A DNA stretch of 10,367 nucleotides from JAAYRG01 sp964643255 (GCA_964643255.1 CAZXSM010000071.1:1-10367), one strand, 5' to 3'. Shown: positions 1 to 6,517, counted from the stretch's first letter. The notes: generated by a model from the letters alone, not told the origin. Program-made: numbers and translations.

Positions 1-28
1 GTCCCGGGTTCGAGTCCCGGATATCTCA
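1..28 (+). tRNA. 3' end of a tRNA (partial; identity unknown)
   Basis: The window opens inside a tRNA. Bases 4-8 and 16-20 form a perfect 5-bp T stem closing the seven-base loop TTCGAGT. Bases 21-27 (ATATCTC) are the 3' acceptor strand and A28 is the discriminator. The missing 5' acceptor strand should therefore begin GAGATAT. CCA is not encoded, so it must be added after transcription. The anticodon lies outside the window, so the amino acid cannot be assigned. An intrinsic terminator follows at 55-101, so this is probably the last tRNA of its transcript. Confidence 0.8.
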
Positions 29-54
29 GTAGAATTATTTAAATCAACGTATTT

Positions 55-101
55 AGATATAATATTAAGATTTTAAATCTTATGTTATATCTATTTTTTT
101 T
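55..101 (+). terminator. Intrinsic terminator after the tRNA
   Basis: AGATATAA (55-62) pairs with TTATATCT (85-92), and AAGAT (67-71) pairs with ATCTT (77-81) inside it, with a small asymmetric internal loop between. The hairpin is followed by eight T residues at 94-101. The stem is AT-rich, but its length and the T-run make a convincing terminator for the tRNA transcript. Confidence 0.75.
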
Positions 102-408
102 GTTATTTTTTATTGAAAATAAATAAAAATTAAGTTAATACTATAATTATATATAAACATATAAGTAACTTTTATAAGACAATAATTAAAACAAATAAAT
201 ATACAATAAATATTCAAGATTTCAAAGTTTGTTCATAATTTAGTGATATAATCTAAATTGTAATGGATAAATCCTTTATAAATAGTAAAATTATATAATA
301 AGAATTTCAAAATATAAAATATTTAAAACAAATTGATTACATATATAAATAACAAAAAGAGATTTTATTCTTAATTAGTATTTATAATCTGTATTCAAGG
401 AGGACATC
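102..408. other. AT-rich intergenic stretch, no gene seen
   Basis: This roughly 300-nt stretch is extremely AT-rich, and I find no convincing open frame with a ribosome binding site. Its only recognisable content is the extended -10 promoter at 244-252 and the AGGAGG at the 3' end that serves the downstream synthetase gene. The promoter position implies a leader of about 150 nt, in which I see no recognisable riboswitch. Confidence 0.6.
244..252 (+). promoter_or_regulatory. Extended -10 promoter for the alarmone synthetase gene
   Basis: TGATATAAT is a perfect TGn-TATAAT extended -10 element. No good -35 hexamer sits 16-18 nt upstream, which is common for extended -10 promoters. The start point would be near 259, giving a 5' UTR of about 150 nt before the ATG at 409. 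In such AT-rich DNA this could be chance. Confidence 0.45.
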
Positions 409-1359
409 ATGAATTTACCAAAACAATATAGTAATGAAAAAGACTTTGAGAAAGTTATGTTTATATATGATTCTGCCTTAAAAGAAGTTGAAACAAAAAT
501 AGAAATTCTAAACAATGAATTTAAAATGAAGAGCAAACATAATCCAATAGAACATGTAACTTCTCGTTTAAAAACACCTCAGAGTATAGCTAAAAAGCTA
601 AGACATAATGGAAAAGAATTTACTATAGAGAATATTGTGAAGTATATAAATGATATAGCTGGTATTCGAATAATATGTTCATTCAAATCCGATATATATA
701 GTATAGCTGAAGCAATTTCAAAGCAAAATGACGTAGAAGTTTTAAAAATTAAGGATTATGTAACTAACCCAAAAGAGAATGGTTACTCAAGTTACCATAT
801 GATAGTGTCAGTTCCAATTTATTTAGTTAATGCGGTAGTAGATACAAAGGTAGAAATCCAGATTCGCACAATAGCAATGGATTATTGGGCAAGTTTAGAA
901 CATAAGATATATTATAAATTCGAGGGAAATGCGCCAAAAGAGATAAGAAAAGAATTAAAAGAATGTGCAGACCTTGTATCATACCTAGATGACAAGATGC
1001 TATCCATAAATAATGAGGTTAATAATTATAAAATAAATTCATCTGTTGATACAGATGATGAATTCACTAATGAAAAGAATATGCTTCTATCATTTGGACA
1101 TGTCTATGAAGAAGAAACTCAATATGATAAAAGCTATTATAATAATAATGAGTATGTATTAGAGGATTATAAATTAATTAATTCAGAAGACGATTATTCT
1201 AATGATCAAGAATTACATAATACAGATAGTAGTGGAAGGAAGAACAAGAAGAACTTAGATAATAAAAAATCCAATTCTAAAGAAAAAAACAAGTTAAAAA
1301 AGCCGAATGAAAAAGTAGATAAAAGTCTCTTAGGTTTTTTTAAAACTAATCATATTTAA
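409..1359 (+). CDS. relQ: RelQ-like small alarmone synthetase, (p)ppGpp synthetase, with a long charged C-terminal tail
   Basis: Proteins of this family move pyrophosphate from ATP to the 3' position of GTP or GDP, making the stringent-response alarmones ppGpp and pppGpp in the cytoplasm. The 316-residue product carries the RelA/SpoT synthetase domain at about residues 45-170: SRLKTP (52-57), DIAGIRI (82-88), KDY...NGYSSYH (115-130), EIQIRT (149-154, with the expected catalytic Glu149) and MDYWASLEHKIYYK (157-170). There is no HD hydrolase domain and no TGS or ACT domain, so it belongs to the small, synthesis-only class (RelQ/YjbM type). Start: AAGGAGG lies about 7 nt before the ATG. Usual RelQ proteins are about 210-260 residues. 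Here residues from about 205 form an acidic, Asn/Tyr-rich stretch, then a Lys/Asn-rich stretch (277-305), ending in LLGFFK. The enzymatic call is firm; the tail's role is unknown. Confidence 0.9.
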   Translation: MNLPKQYSNEKDFEKVMFIYDSALKEVETKIEILNNEFKMKSKHNPIEHVTSRLKTPQSIAKKLRHNGKEFTIENIVKYINDIAGIRIICSFKSDIYSIAEAISKQNDVEVLKIKDYVTNPKENGYSSYHMIVSVPIYLVNAVVDTKVEIQIRTIAMDYWASLEHKIYYKFEGNAPKEIRKELKECADLVSYLDDKMLSINNEVNNYKINSSVDTDDEFTNEKNMLLSFGHVYEEETQYDKSYYNNNEYVLEDYKLINSEDDYSNDQELHNTDSSGRKNKKNLDNKKSNSKEKNKLKKPNEKVDKSLLGFFKTNHI

Positions 1360-1361
1360 AA

Positions 1362-1400
1362 AATGAGCATAAATAGGATAAAATCCTATTTATGCTCATT
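1362..1400. terminator. Hairpin terminator between convergent genes
   Basis: Bases 1362-1379 and 1383-1400 are a perfect 18-bp inverted repeat around a 3-nt loop. On the minus strand the stem is followed by TTTT (1361-1358) after two T residues in the stem, so it fits best as terminator of the S1-domain gene. On the plus strand there is no T-run (CTTGATAATT follows), but the long stem starts 2 nt after the synthetase stop codon and may stop or stabilise that transcript as well. A weaker 8-bp inverted repeat lies at 1404-1411 and 1423-1430. Confidence 0.7.
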
Positions 1401-1446
1401 CTTGATAATTTAAAAACATTTGAAATTATCGAATTATAACAAAAAA

Positions 1447-2496
1447 TTATAAATCTAGGTCTTTTAATAAATCTCCTAAATTAGTTGTAGCATCTTGGTC
1501 AGAAGTAAAGTCATGACTAGTATTTTGATTTTTGAAATTAGACTTCTTTTTACCCTTGTTAGTATTGCGTTGGTATGATGGTTTATCAGAGCTAGGTCTT
1601 TCTTCAAGAGCCTTCATACTTAAGTTAATTTTACCATCTTTTATATCTAAAATCTTAACTTGAACTTCTTGACCTATTTCTACTACTTCATTAGGTGATT
1701 TTACAAACTTGTTAGAAAGTTGTGAAATATGACATAAACCTGATAATACACCATCAAGTTTTATAAATGCACCATAAGGTACAATATTATCTACAACACC
1801 TGTAACAATAGATCCAACCTCAAGATTATCAAGTTTTTCTTCTTTAACCTCATATCTTCTTTCCATTTCAACTTGTTTGCTAGAAAGAACTAATCTGTTT
1901 TTGCTTTGATCAACTGTAATTACTACAGCATCTACTTCTTTTCCTACCCATTCTTCTAAATCTTTAACATAGCTAACAGATAATTGGGAAGCAGGTATAA
2001 ATCCACGGATACCTTCAATAGGAGTAATAACTCCACCTTTTACAGCATTTGTAATTTTAACAGTAACAACTGTTTCATTATCCATATATTCTTGCATTTT
2101 ATCCCAAGCAATTAAAAAGTCAGCTTGTTTCTTTGATAATAATATGTTTCCTTCGCCATCATCTTCTTTAATAACTTTAGCAGTTATTTCGTCGCCAGTG
2201 GCTAGTTCATCTTCAATAGAAAAGTTAGGGTCATTACTTATTTCATTAATTTTAACAATGCCTTCAGCATATGAGCCTAGGTCTAAAGTTATTTCGGTAT
2301 CAGATATTCCAACTATAGTCCCTGTTAATATATCTCCATAATTAACTTTCTTAAAAGATTTATTGATTTGATCTTCAAATTCATCCATAGAAGGTATGTC
2401 TTCTTTTACAACCTCGGATTTACTTGCTGTGTTTTCAGTTTCTAAAGTTTCTTCAATAGTTTCATTTTTTAAATCTGTTTGTTGATTATCGTTCAT
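1447..2496 (-). CDS. S1 RNA-binding domain protein (ribosomal protein S1-like), three S1 domains
   Basis: S1 domains are OB-fold RNA-binding modules. Proteins with several of them act in translation initiation or mRNA handling, and this one is likely a ribosome-associated S1 homologue. From the ATG at 2496 the product has 349 residues: an acidic N-terminus (1-50), S1 domain 1 at about 52-122, domain 2 at about 138-208 (with GIRGFIPASQL) and domain 3 at about 225-297 (the best match, with VPYGAFIKL and GLCHISQL). A charged Lys/Ser/Asn-rich tail ends in LGDLLKDLDL. Firmicute S1/YpfD proteins often have four domains, so this is a short form. A TTG at 2508 would add four residues, but GGAG at 2503-2506 sits 6 nt before the ATG and decides the start. 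The gene stands alone, with a convergent neighbour downstream and a divergent one upstream. Confidence 0.87.
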   Translation of the reverse strand: MNDNQQTDLKNETIEETLETENTASKSEVVKEDIPSMDEFEDQINKSFKKVNYGDILTGTIVGISDTEITLDLGSYAEGIVKINEISNDPNFSIEDELATGDEITAKVIKEDDGEGNILLSKKQADFLIAWDKMQEYMDNETVVTVKITNAVKGGVITPIEGIRGFIPASQLSVSYVKDLEEWVGKEVDAVVITVDQSKNRLVLSSKQVEMERRYEVKEEKLDNLEVGSIVTGVVDNIVPYGAFIKLDGVLSGLCHISQLSNKFVKSPNEVVEIGQEVQVKILDIKDGKINLSMKALEERPSSDKPSYQRNTNKGKKKSNFKNQNTSHDFTSDQDATTNLGDLLKDLDL

Positions 2497-2502
2497 GAAA
2501 TT

Positions 2503-2508
2503 CTCCAA
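2503..2508 (-). promoter_or_regulatory. Ribosome binding site that fixes the S1-protein start
   Basis: Read on the minus strand this is TTGGAG, six bases before the ATG at 2496. The upstream in-frame TTG (2508-2506) lies inside this Shine-Dalgarno sequence and has no purine-rich site of its own, so the ATG is the likely start. Confidence 0.7.
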
Positions 2509-2813
2509 TCTGTGACACTTTCACATATATTATTTTGGTGTTAGCCAATTATAATCATTTTATTTAAGCACAAAATAAATAACTACTATATATTATAGCA
2601 TAATTCCAACATTACACAAGTTATGAAGCAAGATATTTATCAATATAATTCATAAATATTATCCCTTTTATAACCAAAAATATTTCATGTTTTTAATAAA
2701 AATGCAACATATATTTATCACTAACTTAATTACTGTGAAGTTAATATATGATAAAATAATAATACACTGATTCGTAAGCAAATTCACCATAAACTAATGA
2801 AAAAGGGGCTATA
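2509..2813. other. Divergent intergenic region between the S1-domain and DUF3810-type genes
   Basis: About 300 nt of AT-rich sequence hold no open frame worth calling. The minus-strand promoter at 2592-2619 serves the S1-domain gene. On the plus strand TGATAAAAT (2749-2757) could be an extended -10 for the membrane-protein gene, about 57 nt before its ATG, but no good -35 is visible. No clear operator or riboswitch is seen. Confidence 0.4.
2592..2619 (-). promoter_or_regulatory. Extended -10 promoter of the S1-domain gene
   Basis: On the minus strand TGCTATAAT (2600-2592) is a perfect extended -10 element. TTGTGT (2619-2614) lies 16 nt upstream as a weak -35 with 3 of 6 matches. Transcription would begin near 2585, leaving a leader of about 90 nt before the ATG at 2496. 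A second ATTATA on the plus strand at 2548-2553 gives another TATAAT on minus, with a poorer context. Confidence 0.5.
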
Positions 2814-3941
2814 ATGAAAAAACATAAGAAAAGACTGTTAAGTTTATTACTTATTCCTTTGTCTATTCTTATTATTTATATTGTTAAGAATAATGAATGG
2901 GTTGCAGAATACATATTTTCACGAGGAGTATATAAATTCATTTCAAAAGTTATAAATAGTATAACAAGATATATACCATTTTCTTTAATGGAAGTTTCCA
3001 TATATTTATTAATTATAGCTATTTTAATGCTAATTATTTATATATTTAATATTATGTTTAATAACATAAATGATAGAAGATCAAAATTTAAAAATGTTAT
3101 TGTAAATGTAGCTTGCATATTTAGTATATTGATATTTAGCTTTACATTATTAGCAGGCATTAACTATCATAGATATACATTTTCTAAAATCAATAACATC
3201 ATAATTACAGATTCTAGCGTAGATGAGCTTTATAACCTTAATGTATATTTAGTAGAAAAAGCTTCTAATCAAAGAAAAGAGTTGGAGTTAAATTCTAAAC
3301 ATATCAATAGTTATGGAGTTTTAGAAATTTCAGATAAAAGTTGGAAGGACCTTACTAGTAAACTTAACAAAGCTTATGAAAATTTATCCTTAGAATATCC
3401 CGTCTTACAAGGAAACTATGTAAGACCTAAGAAGGTATTGTCATCAAAGTTTATGTCCCGGACGAAGACAACAGGTATATTCTGGCCATTTACAATGGAA
3501 GCAAATATAAATAGCCATGCTCCAGATTATACAATTCCTTCTACTATGGCTCATGAAGTAGCACATCTTAGAGGTTTTATGAGGGAAGATGAAGCCAATT
3601 ATATTGCATTTTTAGTATGTAAATCTTCTGAAGATTTAGTATTTCAATATAGTGGAACTATGTTGGCATTGACTCATGCAGGAAATGCTTTGTATAGAGA
3701 AGATCCTATACTTTATTCAGAAAGCAGAAAAGGCTTTAGTCAAGGTATGTCAGCTGATATAAGAGATAAATCAAGCTATTGGAGTCAATTTGATAATACA
3801 GTAATTAGTACTACTGCAAACAAAGTAAATGATACATATCTAAAAGTGAATAATCAAAAAGATGGGGTTAAGAGCTATGGAAGAATGGTTGACTTATTAC
3901 TAGCAGGGTTTAACAATATTCAAGAAGCTTCTGCTGATTGA
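2814..3941 (+). CDS. DUF3810-type membrane protein with an HExxH zinc-metallopeptidase motif
   Basis: The product has 375 residues and resembles the DUF3810 family, whose role is not established. The N-terminus is basic (MKKHKKR) and followed by hydrophobic segments at about 8-25, 60-85 and 96-116, so the protein is anchored in the membrane with the rest as one soluble domain. That domain has GIFWPFTMEANIN (221-233) and HEVAHLRGFMREDEAN (247-262). H247 and H251 with E248 fit an HExxH zinc site, and E258 or E260 may be the third ligand, as in gluzincin-like membrane peptidases. A proteolytic role is inferred from this motif only. Start: AAAGGGG lies 5 nt before the ATG. It diverges from the S1-domain gene, with no operon partner on its own strand. 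I see no strong terminator in the 21 nt separating it from the convergent gene. Confidence 0.8.
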   Translation: MKKHKKRLLSLLLIPLSILIIYIVKNNEWVAEYIFSRGVYKFISKVINSITRYIPFSLMEVSIYLLIIAILMLIIYIFNIMFNNINDRRSKFKNVIVNVACIFSILIFSFTLLAGINYHRYTFSKINNIIITDSSVDELYNLNVYLVEKASNQRKELELNSKHINSYGVLEISDKSWKDLTSKLNKAYENLSLEYPVLQGNYVRPKKVLSSKFMSRTKTTGIFWPFTMEANINSHAPDYTIPSTMAHEVAHLRGFMREDEANYIAFLVCKSSEDLVFQYSGTMLALTHAGNALYREDPILYSESRKGFSQGMSADIRDKSSYWSQFDNTVISTTANKVNDTYLKVNNQKDGVKSYGRMVDLLLAGFNNIQEASAD

Positions 3942-3962
3942 TAATTTGTTAAAATATATTAT

Positions 3963-4715
3963 CTAATATGTATATAAGTATGCCCTTCCCTTATTTCCAA
4001 TTCTTTTAATTGTACCTAAATGGTTTAGAATATTTACCGCAGCTTGCGCATCTTTTAACTTTATCTTAGCTGTTTTTCTATAATCTTTTACAGTAAAGTT
4101 TGTAGGTAAATTATCTGGTATAAATTTATAATAATCTTCCACGGAATTGATAGATAACTCATCAATTAATTTAGTGGGTATTCTATCACATTTGGTAGCT
4201 CCACTTTTTTTATCTTTACTCCATCCATCTAATAAACGGTATTCATCCATATCCATAAGGATTATATGAAATTTTAAGTTGGGATGATTTAAATAATTTT
4301 TGATTTTATATAATTCTCTAAAAATCATATGAGGAGTTCCTTTTACTGGTGACTTGCGAGGTTTACCCACTTCTCCTGTGTCCTCTTCTATCCAATGTAT
4401 CATTTTAATATGACAAACAGGATAAACAATCGTTAGAGGTTTCAAGTCTAGTAAAGCATTTAACTTATTTCTTAGCTTATTAAAGTTTCCATTTTGTACT
4501 TCTATTATTCCATCTTCATTTACAATATCTGCGTAATAGTTATCTATCTTAATTTCATGATTAGAAAAATCGGGTTCAATATAGCTTTTAACAACTGCAT
4601 GAACGGTTTTTTCCCTTAGGGTTCCAATTTGAGAAGAGTCCCCTATAATACCATCTTTGTTAGTTGCTAAACTAATAACTTGTTTACACGTTTTATCAAA
4701 CAATTCCTGATTCAC
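3963..4715 (-). CDS. Unrecognised conserved-looking protein: probable PD-(D/E)XK-like nuclease fold plus C-terminal winged helix
   Basis: I cannot name the family. Counting from the GTG at 4724 (253 residues), E38 lies in a helix (REKTVHAVV), D66 in ...YYADIV and E75-x-Q77 in GIIEVQ, followed by the helix FNKLRNKLNALL and the strand LTIVYPV. This E...D...ExQ order is the usual layout of PD-(D/E)XK nuclease cores with Q in place of the last K. Residues about 210-253 look like a winged helix: a helical part (DAQAAVNILNHLGTIKRIG) then a beta hairpin (GRAYLYTY). The middle part has a basic, Gly/Pro-rich segment (120-131) and GWSKDKKSGATKCDRIP (167-183). Start: GTG at 4715 has AAAAAGG 8 nt upstream, whereas GTG at 4724 overlaps that site, so I prefer 250 residues. 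A DNA-acting role is inference. Confidence 0.75.
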   Translation of the reverse strand: MNQELFDKTCKQVISLATNKDGIIGDSSQIGTLREKTVHAVVKSYIEPDFSNHEIKIDNYYADIVNEDGIIEVQNGNFNKLRNKLNALLDLKPLTIVYPVCHIKMIHWIEEDTGEVGKPRKSPVKGTPHMIFRELYKIKNYLNHPNLKFHIILMDMDEYRLLDGWSKDKKSGATKCDRIPTKLIDELSINSVEDYYKFIPDNLPTNFTVKDYRKTAKIKLKDAQAAVNILNHLGTIKRIGNKGRAYLYTY

Positions 4716-4723
4716 TTTAAACA

Positions 4724-4730
4724 CCTTTTT
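4724..4730 (-). promoter_or_regulatory. Ribosome binding site that decides the start of the nuclease-like gene
   Basis: On the minus strand AAAAAGG lies 8 nt before the GTG at 4715. The alternative GTG at 4724-4722 begins inside this sequence and has only AT-rich DNA upstream. Confidence 0.5.
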
Positions 4731-4749
4731 CTATTAAGTAATTAATATT

Positions 4750-4778
4750 ATTGTATCATACTAAAGTATAGTTTGGAA
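4750..4778 (-). promoter_or_regulatory. Promoter of the nuclease-like gene, with a palindrome in its spacer
   Basis: On the minus strand TTCCAA (4778-4773) is followed after 17 nt by TACAAT (4755-4750), itself preceded by TG one base upstream, giving an extended -10. The spacer holds the inverted repeat ATACT-AA-AGTAT (4758-4769), which could be a small operator or a chance AT-rich palindrome. Confidence 0.45.
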
Positions 4779-4844
4779 ATATTGAAACAATATGTTAATG
4801 TATATAGCAAGTCTACAAAATGTAGGTTCAAACAAAAGACAATA

Positions 4845-4889
4845 ATTAAACAAAGTATAATTAAACAAAGTATAATTAAACAATATATA
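4845..4889 (+). repeat. Three tandem 15-bp repeats carrying TATAAT boxes upstream of the aminopeptidase gene
   Basis: ATTAAACAAAGTATA occurs at 4845-4859 and 4860-4874. A third copy, ATTAAACAATATATA, lies at 4875-4889 with two changes. The junctions after the first two copies create perfect TATAAT hexamers at 4856-4861 and 4871-4876, so the array may be a tandem promoter or a factor-binding array. It ends 15 nt before the ATG at 4905. I see no consensus -35 at the right distance, so promoter function is uncertain while the repeat is plain. Confidence 0.7.
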
Positions 4890-4904
4890 AACTAGGAGAT
4901 AAAT

Positions 4905-6203
4905 ATGAAGAATGAAACAATAAAAGAACTAATTGATTTTATTAATAAAGCAACAACACCCTACCATACGGTAGAAGAAGGAAAAAAACTTCTCAAGAAT
5001 GAAGGTTTTACAGAATTAAATACTAGAGAAGAATGGAAACTAGAAGCAGGTGGTTCATATTATGTGGCACCCTATGCAACATCTTTATTTGCATTTACTG
5101 TAGGTAAGGACTGGAAGCCAGGCCAAAACATTAGAATTGGTGCAGGTCATACAGATAGTCCAGGATTTCGTGTAAAACCTAATGGGGAAATGAATTCAAA
5201 TGGATATCTAAAGTTAAATACGGAGGTATATGGAGGTCCTATATTAAATACTTGGATGGATAGGCCTTTATCAATTGCTGGTAGAGTAGCATTAAAAAGT
5301 AAGGATCCCTTTAAACCAAATATGAAACTATTTGATATAAAAGATCCAGTTTTAACTATACCAAATCTACCTATACATATTAACAGAGAAGTAAATAAAG
5401 GCATTGAGCTTAATAAACAAATTGATACAATTCCTCTTCTAGCAATGGAAAATGATAAAATTAATAAAGAAAATTATTTTACTGAGTATATAGCAAAACA
5501 GTTAGATGTAAGTCCTGAGGAGATATTAGATTACGATATATATATATATAATGTAGAAAAACCATATGAAATTGGGATAAATAAAGAGTTTGTTTCTGGA
5601 CCAAGACTAGATAACTTAACTTCTGTACTTGCTTTATTAAAAGCAGTAGCAAAAGGAAAGAGAAGCCAAGGAATTAACCTTATAGCCTTATATGACAATG
5701 AAGAAATTGGAAGTAGGAGTAAACAAGGTGCAGACTCTGCTATCCTCAATTTATTAATTGAAAAGATATTTACAGGTCTAGGTGCAAAATCAGGTGAAAA
5801 GTTATTTAATATAGCAGTTGATAGTTTACTTATATCAGTGGATGTGGCTCATGCTCTTCATCCAAATAGACCAGAAAAATTTGATCCAGTTAATCAAGCA
5901 AAGCTAAACAATGGAATTGCTATAAAGATTGATAGTAATCAAAAATATACATATGATACAGAAAGTGTAGCAATTATACAACAAATATGCGAGAAAGCAG
6001 GAATTAAGTATCAGAAGTTTGTAAATAGATCTGATGTTGGTGGCGGAGGAACACTAGGGCCAATAATATCATCATGGTTACCAATGAAGGCTATAGACCT
6101 AGGAGTTCCACTTCTTGCTATGCATTCTGCAAGAGAGACTATGGGAATAAGTGATCAAATCTATTTAGAAAAACTACTTTTTGAATTTTTTGATAACGAT
6201 TGA
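4905..6203 (+). CDS. apeB: M18-family zinc aminopeptidase
   Basis: M18 enzymes are cytoplasmic dinuclear zinc aminopeptidases that remove N-terminal residues from peptides, often acidic or hydrophobic ones, and assemble into large tetrahedral shells. The product has 432 residues, the usual length. The metal and catalytic positions are all visible: H82 and D84 in GHTDSPGF, D236 in SGPRLDNLTS, E266-E267 in YDNEEIGS, D313 in SVDVAHALHPN and H407 in LAMHSARETMG. The family stretches HINREVNKG (158-166) and SDVGGGGTLGPI (376-387) are also present. Start: TAGGAGA about 7 nt before the ATG. It seems to be a single-gene unit behind the 15-bp repeats. No clear terminator follows before the next promoter at 6245. 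The substrate preference cannot be told from the sequence. Confidence 0.95.
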   Translation: MKNETIKELIDFINKATTPYHTVEEGKKLLKNEGFTELNTREEWKLEAGGSYYVAPYATSLFAFTVGKDWKPGQNIRIGAGHTDSPGFRVKPNGEMNSNGYLKLNTEVYGGPILNTWMDRPLSIAGRVALKSKDPFKPNMKLFDIKDPVLTIPNLPIHINREVNKGIELNKQIDTIPLLAMENDKINKENYFTEYIAKQLDVSPEEILDYDIYIYNVEKPYEIGINKEFVSGPRLDNLTSVLALLKAVAKGKRSQGINLIALYDNEEIGSRSKQGADSAILNLLIEKIFTGLGAKSGEKLFNIAVDSLLISVDVAHALHPNRPEKFDPVNQAKLNNGIAIKIDSNQKYTYDTESVAIIQQICEKAGIKYQKFVNRSDVGGGGTLGPIISSWLPMKAIDLGVPLLAMHSARETMGISDQIYLEKLLFEFFDND

Positions 6204-6244
6204 ACATAAAATTAACTAAAAATATAAAGGAATTGGGCTTTAAG

Positions 6245-6273
6245 TTGACAAAGTGAATAATAGATGATATTAT
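6245..6273 (+). promoter_or_regulatory. Strong sigma-A-type promoter of the structured RNA / flagellar leader
   Basis: TTGACA (6245-6250) matches the -35 consensus perfectly. After 17 nt comes TATTAT (6268-6273), matching five of six -10 bases, preceded by TG at 6265-6266 as an extended -10. This is the best vegetative promoter in the window. The start point should be near 6280. Confidence 0.8.
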
Positions 6274-6279
6274 TGTAAT

Positions 6280-6399
6280 CACTTGATAGGAGAGGGTTGT
6301 CTAAAACAGACAACAAGTGCAGGGGGGCACGAGTGCGAAAACATTCTTATAGAAGACTATCCAAATATGTATATATACATATTTGGATAGTCTTTTTTT
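6280..6399 (+). ncRNA. Predicted structured small RNA or transcription-attenuation leader, family unknown
   Basis: The promoter at 6245-6273 and terminator at 6353-6399 bracket a transcript of about 120 nt with no good coding frame. Helix P1 is CACTT (6280-6284) with AAGTG (6315-6319). P2 is GTTGTCT (6296-6302) with AGACAAC (6308-6314) around the loop AAAAC. The two helices abut on the 3' side, leaving an 11-nt one-sided bulge, GATAGGAGAGG (6285-6295). A GTGC/GCAC hairpin (6317-6320 with 6327-6330), with a G-rich loop, competes with P1. GATAG in the bulge can pair with CTATC (6357-6361) in the terminator arm, so a switch is possible. It does not match the c-di-GMP-I, c-di-GMP-II, glycine, TPP, purine or T-box signatures I know. 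It may be a free small RNA or a regulated leader of the flagellar genes. Confidence 0.5.
6353..6399 (+). terminator. Intrinsic terminator built on a 42-nt perfect palindrome
   Basis: Bases 6353-6372 and 6375-6394 are exact reverse complements with only AT between them, and a T-run covers 6393-6399. This is a very strong rho-independent terminator on the plus strand. The minus strand lacks a T-run after the stem. Placed about 75 nt into the transcript and 133 nt before the next gene, it ends a small RNA or attenuates the flagellar transcript. Confidence 0.88.
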
Positions 6400-6456
6400 A
6401 TTCACTTAAGTCTAATATTTTTAACAATATGGACGAAATATACTATAAGAGAAGTC

Positions 6457-6517
6457 AGTCTAATAAGCTAAGTAAGGTGGTGTAAGAAGTTTCGCTTCTG
6501 TATTAAGTTAGCAGACT
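6457..6517 (+). promoter_or_regulatory. Bulged compound hairpin in the leader of the large flagellar gene
   Basis: AGTCT (6457-6461) pairs with AGACT (6513-6517), and GCTAA (6467-6471) pairs with TTAGC (6508-6512), separated by the bulge AATAA (6462-6466). Inside, AGAAG (6485-6489) pairs with CTTCT (6495-6499) around TTTCG, leaving an internal loop (6472-6484 and 6500-6507). There is no T-run after it, so it is not a terminator. It ends 15 nt before the ATG at 6533 and could influence translation. Its function is unknown. Confidence 0.4.

Noticed and set aside
176..190. A 15-mer (AAGACAATAATTAAA) shared with 4836-4850
   Set aside because: With this AT content a 15-base coincidence in 10 kb is expected about once by chance, and the flanks do not continue to match.
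688..696. CCGATAT inside the alarmone synthetase gene as a sigma-D -10
   Set aside because: No TAAA lies at the right distance upstream, and it is internal to an unrelated coding sequence.
2144..2341. Plus-strand open frame inside the S1-domain gene
   Set aside because: It is antisense to a well-supported coding sequence with clear S1 domains and has no ribosome binding site.
4813..4825. Small inverted repeat CTACA-AAA-TGTAG upstream of the aminopeptidase
   Set aside because: A five-base stem without a T-run or partner site is too weak to call an operator or terminator.
5147..5749. Two minus-strand open frames inside the aminopeptidase gene
   Set aside because: They are shadows of the M18 coding sequence, whose catalytic motifs are all in the plus frame.
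6280..6352. Glycine, THF or c-di-GMP riboswitch suggested by GGAGAGG and the flagellar context
   Set aside because: The other required conserved blocks of these classes are absent; only the short GGAGAG string is shared.
6297..6485. Open frame of 62 codons from TTG, preceded by AGGAGAGGG
   Set aside because: It runs through the palindromic terminator, its spacing to the purine run is too short, and its composition is that of translated structured RNA. Its last 18 codons from ATG 6429 also lack a ribosome binding site.
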